Source: CAZUXY01 sp964624235 (GTDB lineage: Bacteria; Spirochaetota; UBA4802; UBA5368). From it: a stretch of 64,000 bases of DNA. The translations under genes and the position numbers were made by a program. The stretch spans positions 8,299 to 72,298 of the forward strand of contig CAZUXY010000019.1 of NCBI GenBank assembly GCA_964624235.1. The letters are read 5' to 3'. The stretch's first letter is position 1; each line of letters starts with the position of its first letter. Positions 58,268-64,000 of this stretch are shown one piece after another. The notes under the pieces are model-generated. The model saw nothing but the letters and a program-made list of their open reading frames with translations, made no database searches and had not been told where the DNA came from.

Positions 58268-59392
58268 TTATTTCGGAGGGGTGTTTTCCAATTCTGAAAA
58301 CAGCTGCAATACGGCTGAAGCCGTTTTTTCCCAGGTAAACACGGAACAGTTTCGCAGACCTTTTTCGATCAGTTTTTCCCTGAGACCGTTATTGTTCGCA
58401 ATGTTCATCATCGCCGACGCGATCTCATCCTCATTATAAGGATCGACCAGCAATGCCCCCTCACCGGCCACCTCGGGACAGCTGGTCGCGGTACTGGTAA
58501 TCACCGGGCATCCGCAGGCCTGGGCCTCGAGGATGGGAAGGCCGAATCCCTCATACAGGGAAGGGTACAGATAACAGTCGGCAAGATTGTACATAGTCAC
58601 CAATTCCTCATCGCTTATGAAGCCGAGCTTTTTCACCCTGTGGGACAGATTATTGTTTTCGATATATTGAAAGACCGCGTTATCACGCCAGGAATCCCCG
58701 CCGGTAAAATAGAGGTTATGCCGCAGCACATCGGCACATTTCTGAAAAGCCCTGATGACTCTCAGCATGTTTTTCCGGGGACTCAGGGAGCCTGAGTAAA
58801 AGAAAAAAGGCGTGTGGAGGCCGTATTTAGTTACGAGTTTGTCCATCCTGTCCCTGTCGTTAATCCTCCTGAAGGACGATTCAACCCCCTCTTTAACGAT
58901 ACGGATCTTCTCTTCAGGGATTCCCAGCAGCGTTTTCATACGGTCCGCCGTGTAATCTGAAACGGTAAGATTAATAGACGAATGACGCGCCGCCACCGGG
59001 ATCATCACCGTATGATGCAGGTTGTCGAAAAACTTGAATTCGCGGAAACCGAGCTCTTTTTCAAAATAAATGATATCGTGATACACGGGTATTTTCTTTC
59101 CCTTTATCATCGGGGAATAGGTATTCTTGGGGAATAGCCAGAGATCAATATCGTTTCTCCATGAGAAAAACGGGAGATAGATATAATCGTAAAATGTTCT
59201 TATATTGGTACGGCGTATCGTCTTGATAAAATTATCAGGAAGAGGAAAATCGAACCGCATGTCCTCGTTCATTAACAGATAATAAGTGTTTTTACCGTCT
59301 ATCAGGGTGAGTTCGCGTATGAGATTACGCGTATACCGTGCGGGGCCGCCCGCCCTTTCGGTCAGAACACGTGCATTGATGGCAATATTCAT
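58268..59392 (-). CDS. Family 4 glycosyltransferase
   Basis: 374 aa from the ATG at 59392 (MNIAINARVLTERAGGPARY, the usual GT4 opening with its glycine loop); the frame is open 26 codons further upstream into the preceding gene. GT-B fold: INLTVSDYTADRMKTLLGI and IRIVKEGVESSFRR, FFFYSGSLSPRKNMLRVIRA at the start of the C-terminal domain, VKKLGFISDEELVTMYNLAD, and the nucleotide-sugar motif PSLYEGFGLPILEAQACGCP. Retaining, cytoplasmic, mannosyl/rhamnosyl-type by family. Starts 43 bp after the KpsS-like stop. Confidence 0.93.
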   Translation of the reverse strand: MNIAINARVLTERAGGPARYTRNLIRELTLIDGKNTYYLLMNEDMRFDFPLPDNFIKTIRRTNIRTFYDYIYLPFFSWRNDIDLWLFPKNTYSPMIKGKKIPVYHDIIYFEKELGFREFKFFDNLHHTVMIPVAARHSSINLTVSDYTADRMKTLLGIPEEKIRIVKEGVESSFRRINDRDRMDKLVTKYGLHTPFFFYSGSLSPRKNMLRVIRAFQKCADVLRHNLYFTGGDSWRDNAVFQYIENNNLSHRVKKLGFISDEELVTMYNLADCYLYPSLYEGFGLPILEAQACGCPVITSTATSCPEVAGEGALLVDPYNEDEIASAMMNIANNNGLREKLIEKGLRNCSVFTWEKTASAVLQLFSELENTPPK

Positions 59393-59435
59393 TGTTGTAT
59401 GGAAATCACTCTCAGGAATTTTCCCGCAAAAGATG

Positions 59436-60779
59436 TCATCCTGTAACGGTTTCAAAGGCGCGAACCACATTGTCGATATTTCCTTTTTCCACGGACCTTG
59501 GATCAGAATAGGGTTCGCTTATAATGCCCTCGAAACTGTTGTTGAGAATGGTTTTTGAATAATCAGCACCGGAACTGAAGTATTTCCGGTAAAGTTCATT
59601 AATGCTGTTGATGTATTTGAGATCGTCCAGGGACACCGCCGCGCAGTTCCTGTAATGATTGAAAAAGGTCGGTCCGAAAGTAAGTGCCTTCTTCCCCATA
59701 AGCACCGCCTCGTAGGCGACGGTCCCCGATACAGTCACCACCAGTTCGCTCCCTTTGATTACCGCATGAGAGTCGGTCGTTTCGTCGATGAAACAGATGT
59801 TCCGGTATTTCAACAACTTCCGGTAAAATGACAACGGCCGGCAGCCGATGGCGTTGGTATGTTCTTTCACCACTACCAGCCAGTCATCCGGCAATATTCT
59901 CCAGACGTTCACGATATTCACCGACTGGTCTTCATAATAACGGCCTATCACGTCCACTGATGATTCAGGCTGTTTATGCAGGGCCACGAATACATATTTC
60001 TTTCCCTTCAGATCTTCAAGGCTTATGGTGTTAACGAACTTGTATAATTCCTTATTGATCTCTTCCGCGGTTTTTATGGCAAAAAACCGCAGCCGGTTCG
60101 CCACCAGGGTCGGATCTTTAAAATCATAATGACGACCCGTTATAAAATTAACCATCTTCTCCCAGCGTCCCTTGAATGAAGCGGTCTTTCTCATTATCTG
60201 ATCGTTAAGTCCCAGATACTCCGGTTTTTCGACCTTTATCACAGGATTTTTAATGGAGATCGGTTGTTGTCTGGGAACCTTGTAAATTTTCGACTGGTAT
60301 TCGTCCTCGAAAAACGCGAACCGCCCGTTAGGGATCCTGATCGTATGAGGCATCAGGAATCCGCATTGCAATTCCCTGTGTCGGGTGACGATGCGGTGGA
60401 TCAGTATTTCGTGGGCCCATGTCACTTCCCCGAAAACAAACCGGATACCATTGTCTCTTATAAACTCATACACCGGCTTCTGGATGTTGACGAGATAACG
60501 AACCGCCCATTGCTGCTGATGGCGCAGGGACCGGTCGCCGTAGACCAGCTCGTTCAGCTTGAATTCGCCGATTTTATCGGAATCTTGCTCCACATAATCC
60601 CGGTTTATCAACAGAATATTATCCGCAGGGTACTCCTCCTTCAGCATGGCGGCCAGGTCTCTTTTCACCGCAATCCAGAAAACTGGATACCCTGATTCTT
60701 TCAATCTTTTGCCGATTTCATTGAAAAAATGGGTTTTATACGAATTAGATATAAAACAGACCGCGGGTTTCTTTTTCAT
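59436..60779 (-). CDS. Capsule-polysaccharide-synthesis-like protein (KpsS/KpsC-like)
   Basis: 447 aa. Order: N-terminal part with VCFISNSYKTHFFNEIGKR and FVFGEVTWAHEILIHRI; C-terminal part with VFVALHKQPESSVDVIG, WLVVVKEHTNAIG and TVSGTVAYEAVLMGKKALTF, GPTFFNHY. These are features of the capsule-synthesis family (KpsS/LipB-type, GT99/GT107-related), whose members add Kdo linkers or sugars related to sialic-acid-like donors. No membrane segments, so cytoplasmic. Between Wzx and the GT4 gene. The activity is inferred from family resemblance only. Confidence 0.8.
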   Translation of the reverse strand: MKKKPAVCFISNSYKTHFFNEIGKRLKESGYPVFWIAVKRDLAAMLKEEYPADNILLINRDYVEQDSDKIGEFKLNELVYGDRSLRHQQQWAVRYLVNIQKPVYEFIRDNGIRFVFGEVTWAHEILIHRIVTRHRELQCGFLMPHTIRIPNGRFAFFEDEYQSKIYKVPRQQPISIKNPVIKVEKPEYLGLNDQIMRKTASFKGRWEKMVNFITGRHYDFKDPTLVANRLRFFAIKTAEEINKELYKFVNTISLEDLKGKKYVFVALHKQPESSVDVIGRYYEDQSVNIVNVWRILPDDWLVVVKEHTNAIGCRPLSFYRKLLKYRNICFIDETTDSHAVIKGSELVVTVSGTVAYEAVLMGKKALTFGPTFFNHYRNCAAVSLDDLKYINSINELYRKYFSSGADYSKTILNNSFEGIISEPYSDPRSVEKGNIDNVVRAFETVTG

Positions 60780-60809
60780 TTCATGAACCTGATAATGTTT
60801 CTAAAGATA

Positions 60810-62084
60810 TTATATTACCGCGACACCGTCATCGACACGCCTTACGCACGCATACTTGGATAGAAGTATACACACAAAACTCAGCAACGAGGCCAGGGCC
60901 GCGCCTTTTAACCCGAAACGCGGTATTAAAAGAAAATTCAACACTATATTGATTAAGGCGCCACCTACGGTCGTGTACATGATGAGGCGGTCTTTTTTTG
61001 TTACGTAAAGCATATAATGCGGAATATTGGAAATATTCAATACAATATTCGATAATAATAACACATAAAAAATCATTACCGCCGGGGCGAATTCCGCCTT
61101 GTTCATGATACGGAGCAGTGGATCTATCAGCACAATCGCGAACAATCCGCACCCCAATGATACCAGGACCACCAGTATGCTGAACTCCTTCAGTGATGAA
61201 CGGTATTTATCAGTCTCTCTGTTATTGTGTAATTCCACCAGTTTAGGAAAATAGAACATTATCACCGCGGTATACACGACCACGTTTACCAGATTGGCGA
61301 TGTTATAGTAAAAGGTGAATATCCCCACCTCGGTTTTTGAACTATAATAATCCAGAAAATACCGGTTGGAAAATTCCACGATTTTATAGGCGACGGTGCT
61401 TGAGAAAAAAAAGAGGCTTACCCAGATACCCTTTTTTATCCACTTCCAGTCAACGGCGACATGGAAAAATGTTCCCAGATTCAACTTCCCCAGATAGATC
61501 AGTGAAAGTATCATGGAGAGCAGAGAGCCGATACACCAGCCGGCCCATACTGTCGTAAGGTTTTTCAGTTCATCGAAGCCGCCCATCCATAACACCAGAA
61601 TGATATAAATCCAGAGCCCGTCCCTTACAAACAGGGTGATGGTGGCGAAAACCTGACGCTGGAGGGTGATGAGAATGCGAAATAGTTCGTGCGAAAGGTG
61701 TCCGAAGATGAAAATAAGATACACCCACGGCGCATATTCCATGGGAATACTCCCGGTAATAAAGGCGGTGAGCAACACCGGCGCGGCAAGTACGTACCCG
61801 ATGCCATGGAAAACAAACTGGTCCCTGATCAATCGCGCCCGCCCGGCCGGTTCACCGGCGATCAACTCACGGGTGGTATACGTATAAAAATCGAATCCGA
61901 CCACATAGTGGGCGATCGTGACGGTGGCGAAAAAAAGTCCGAATACCCCCAGATCCTCCGTCGGCAGGTATTTCCCTATGAACATGATGAGAAAAAACTT
62001 GGAGACAAGGGAGAGTCCCCTGAAAAAGAGGGTGCCGAACGAGGATTTGATATAGTCGATATACCTGCGTATATCGTGCTTCAT
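60810..62084 (-). CDS. Wzx-type polysaccharide flippase
   Basis: 424 aa with about twelve membrane helices. Start at the ATG at 62084, which overlaps the pseI stop as ATGA. Opening FGTLFFRGLSLVSKFFLIMF, then GKYLPTEDLGVFGLFFATVT, typical of the MATE/Wzx fold in which helices 1 and 7 carry similar motifs (YKIVEFSNRYFLDYY...GIFTFYYNIANLV). It would move lipid-linked repeat units from the cytoplasmic to the periplasmic leaflet. A polymerase of Wzy type is not visible in the window. Confidence 0.92.
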   Translation of the reverse strand: MKHDIRRYIDYIKSSFGTLFFRGLSLVSKFFLIMFIGKYLPTEDLGVFGLFFATVTIAHYVVGFDFYTYTTRELIAGEPAGRARLIRDQFVFHGIGYVLAAPVLLTAFITGSIPMEYAPWVYLIFIFGHLSHELFRILITLQRQVFATITLFVRDGLWIYIILVLWMGGFDELKNLTTVWAGWCIGSLLSMILSLIYLGKLNLGTFFHVAVDWKWIKKGIWVSLFFFSSTVAYKIVEFSNRYFLDYYSSKTEVGIFTFYYNIANLVNVVVYTAVIMFYFPKLVELHNNRETDKYRSSLKEFSILVVLVSLGCGLFAIVLIDPLLRIMNKAEFAPAVMIFYVLLLSNIVLNISNIPHYMLYVTKKDRLIMYTTVGGALINIVLNFLLIPRFGLKGAALASLLSFVCILLSKYACVRRVDDGVAVI

Positions 62085-63121
62085 TGCACCAGGTTCCACG
62101 CGAGGGGTGTACCTTTAACGATATCCATTGCCGCTTTTCTTCCGATTATCTCGCGGAGGTGCCGCGGGTGCAGTCCAAACCCGGGCCGTATGGACCGGAT
62201 ATTTTTTTCGGTAAGCGTTTCTCCTTTCCTGACGTTTTCAACCACGAAGAGCGAACGAGAGAATTCCCTGCTTTTTGTGGTTTTGTCGGAGAGATCGTAG
62301 GTTATTTTGCCCAGGGCCGTCTCCACTTCCCTGACCGATCGCACCATGGCCCTGAACTCGTTCGGCTCCAGTGAAAAGGCCGCGTCGGGCCCTCCCAGTT
62401 TCCGGTCCAGTATAAAATGCTTTTCAATGATTCTCGCCCCCAGGGCCACCGCCGCCACGGGCACCGAGATACCCATGGTATGGTCCGAGAGGCCGACCAC
62501 CGTGTTAAACGTTTCCGCAAGGTTGGGGATGGTACGCAGGTGTATCTCTTCAAGGGGCGCGGGATAAGAGGAGGTGCATTTCAGGAGGGCGATCCGGTCA
62601 TTCCCCATCCTTCTGCAGGCATTAACCGCCTCTTCAATGTCGGCCAGGGTCGCGATCCCCGTCGAGATGATGACCGGCTTTCCCTTTGAAGCGATATATT
62701 CTATCAGCGGAATATCGGTTATTTCAAAAGACGCGACCTTGTAAGCCGGCACATTCAGGCTTTCCAGAAAATCCACGGCAGTGGGATCAAACGGCGACGA
62801 AAAGCATACCAGACCGAGGTCTTCAGCGATTTTCATCAGCTCCGGGTGCCATTCCCAGGGGGTGTAGGCCTGTTGATAAAGCTTGTAGAGGGTTGTACCG
62901 TCCCAGATTGTACCCTGCTTGATCTGGAAATACTCGTTGTCGCAGTCGATGGTGATAGTGTCTGGGGTGTAAGTCTGGAGTTTCACCGCGTCTGCACCGG
63001 TGTCTTTAATCGCCAGAAGTGAGTCTTTCGCGACAGCAAAGTCCTGGTTATGGTTTGCGGAGAGTTCCGCGATGATAAATACTTTACTTTTAGACTCGAT
63101 CTTTATGTTTTTTATATACAT
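62081..63121 (-). CDS. pseI: Pseudaminic acid synthase
   Basis: 346 aa. Condenses a 2,4-diacetamido-2,4,6-trideoxy-altropyranose with phosphoenolpyruvate to pseudaminic acid, a sialic-acid-like sugar. N-terminal TIM-barrel NeuB domain: FIIAELSANHNQDFAVAKDS, VKLQTYTPDTITIDCDNEYF, GTIWDGTTLYKLYQQAYTPW, FSSPFDPTAVDFLESL, LLKCTSSYPAPLEEIHL, GLSDHTMGISVP and IIEKHFILDR, with the metal histidines. The C-terminal SAF/antifreeze-like domain starts at about 285 (RSLFVVENVRKGETLTEKN, FGLHPRHLREIIG). These segments fit PseI better than NeuB or LegI. PseB, C, F, G and H are not in the window. Overlaps the flippase gene by 4 bp. Confidence 0.9.
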   Translation of the reverse strand: MYIKNIKIESKSKVFIIAELSANHNQDFAVAKDSLLAIKDTGADAVKLQTYTPDTITIDCDNEYFQIKQGTIWDGTTLYKLYQQAYTPWEWHPELMKIAEDLGLVCFSSPFDPTAVDFLESLNVPAYKVASFEITDIPLIEYIASKGKPVIISTGIATLADIEEAVNACRRMGNDRIALLKCTSSYPAPLEEIHLRTIPNLAETFNTVVGLSDHTMGISVPVAAVALGARIIEKHFILDRKLGGPDAAFSLEPNEFRAMVRSVREVETALGKITYDLSDKTTKSREFSRSLFVVENVRKGETLTEKNIRSIRPGFGLHPRHLREIIGRKAAMDIVKGTPLAWNLVQ

Positions 63122-63145
63122 TATAGTTTATTAATTTTGGTTTAT

Positions 63146-64000
63146 TTAAAACGAAAACCTCATTTTGAAATCAACGTTATCAATTATCGCTTTTTTACCA
63201 TTCGTATACACAATATACTCTTGCCATCCCTTGTAAATTTTTGTTCCTGGCTCAATAGGATTATACTCACCTAAAGGTTTATTAAGAAAATCGTTTATAG
63301 TCCATATAACATCTTTGAAACCCAACATATGCCTAAACAGAACCGTGCTGCTGAAACGAGCATTGATCTCAAATACAACAGGACCCTTTTTCTCAGTCAA
63401 TCTTAACTGTACGTTAATACAGCCAACTAACTCTAGATTTTCAGCAATTGACTTCAATAATTCTTTAATTTCTTCGTTTTCAACAAGTTCCCCATAATTT
63501 GTATACCCCTGAAAAAGAACTCTGTGGAAAACAATAGTTCTTACTTTACCTGTTTTTGATCTGAAAAGACCACATGTGTATTCTTCATCGTCTGGTAAAA
63601 GATATTCCTGAAAAATAAATTGTTCTCCATATTCTTTATATTTATCATAGTTATTTTGATGAATAAGAACTAAACCTTTACTTCCTCGACCAGCATTATC
63701 TTTCATAACACATGGAAACTCTTTAGGTTTGCCATCATTTACCCAAGAAGTCCAAGCATACGGTAAACTATTTTGTTTTAAGAATTCCTGTGTTAAAAAC
63801 TTATCATTACCTATTCTAATAGCTTCAAAACTGGGCATTAATAATTTAACACCAGCAATTACACTAATCTTGTTTTTATAACAGTATCTTAATTCTGCTT
63901 CCGATATCGGAATGATTATATCCGGCTTATATTTTTTTACGATTTTTTCGATTGCCTTTATATAATCTGTTGAGCCGACATGCGGGACCACGTAACAATT
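63146..64000 (-). CDS. ATP-grasp enzyme (5' truncated by window edge, AT-rich)
   Basis: At least 284 residues, open to the window end, so the N-terminus lies outside. ATP-grasp features: KYKPDIIIPISEAELRY (end of the pre-grasp fold), NDKFLTQEFLKQNSLP, FPCVMKDNAGRGSKGLVLI (lysine and glycine-rich ATP loop), FIFQEYLLPDDEEYTCGLF and VVFEINARFSSTVLFRHMLGF (metal-binding Glu and Asn). Related to carbamoyl-phosphate-synthase-like and PylC-like ligases, which join a carboxylate to an amine. The gene lies 24 bp before pseI, in the same direction, so it may modify the nonulosonate or its acyl group. Its composition is about one-third G+C by eye, much lower than pseI, which suggests separate acquisition. 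Confidence 0.85.
   Translation of the reverse strand, partial: NCYVVPHVGSTDYIKAIEKIVKKYKPDIIIPISEAELRYCYKNKISVIAGVKLLMPSFEAIRIGNDKFLTQEFLKQNSLPYAWTSWVNDGKPKEFPCVMKDNAGRGSKGLVLIHQNNYDKYKEYGEQFIFQEYLLPDDEEYTCGLFRSKTGKVRTIVFHRVLFQGYTNYGELVENEEIKELLKSIAENLELVGCINVQLRLTEKKGPVVFEINARFSSTVLFRHMLGFKDVIWTINDFLNKPLGEYNPIEPGTKIYKGWQEYIVYTNGKKAIIDNVDFKMRFSF

Noticed and set aside
1..64000. CRISPR array, insertion sequence, phage or tRNA/rRNA genes
   Set aside because: Looked for on both strands by eye; no regular repeat-spacer pattern, transposase, integrase or structural RNA signature was found.

Overview
The window looks like a chromosomal segment of a diderm bacterium, most likely a spirochaete or close relative. 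The evidence is indirect. The SMC protein is short (919 aa) and lacks a recognisable canonical hinge, which I recall as typical of spirochaetes. There is an EF-G paralogue, many Sec- and lipobox-type envelope proteins, beta-barrel-like outer membrane candidates, a TonB-type C-terminal domain and a pseudaminic acid synthase. No rRNA, tRNA, CRISPR array, insertion sequence or phage gene was seen. Base composition is moderately G+C rich until about 63.12 kb, where it turns sharply AT-rich.

Left part (1-32.6 kb), housekeeping and envelope genes: the 3' part of mutS; an nfeD-slipin pair behind a clear sigma-70-type promoter; a HEAT-repeat protein, a small membrane protein and a CE7-esterase-like protein whose signature motifs are all altered; a four-gene run (acidic zinc-ribbon protein, uvrA, TPR-NHL-VWA protein, pcm); several exported proteins of unknown role; smc; pyrE; rarA; rpsU; a YtfJ-like thioredoxin-fold protein; a DUF2147 protein; a YihY/BrkB membrane protein with a six-repeat YCF48/BNR-like domain inserted between two membrane helices; a TonB-like protein; an EF-G paralogue; and a receiver-GGDEF protein with a dead active site but an intact I-site.

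Middle (32.6-39.6 kb): an outer-membrane candidate with a lipoprotein; a Spy/CpxP-like protein, ECF sigma factor and probable anti-sigma factor, apparently transcribed from a sigma-E-like promoter and so probably autoregulated; a rubredoxin-reductase-like flavoprotein; a decayed LuxR-type gene with an in-frame amber codon; an aminotransferase; and a MITE-like inverted repeat.

Right part (39.6-64 kb), all on the minus strand: one long surface-polysaccharide locus. It has a WlbA/WbpD/WbpE-like set for a 2,3-diamino-hexuronate, PseI for pseudaminic acid, a Wzx-type flippase, several family 2 and 4 glycosyltransferases, four GT39/GT83-like multispan transferases (two of them related neighbours), an LtaS-like phosphotransferase, a polysaccharide deacetylase, a KpsS/KpsC-like protein and an AT-rich ATP-grasp gene cut by the window edge. 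Many junctions are 4-bp ATGA or GTGA overlaps, which suggests translationally coupled operons that build and export a charged surface glycan.
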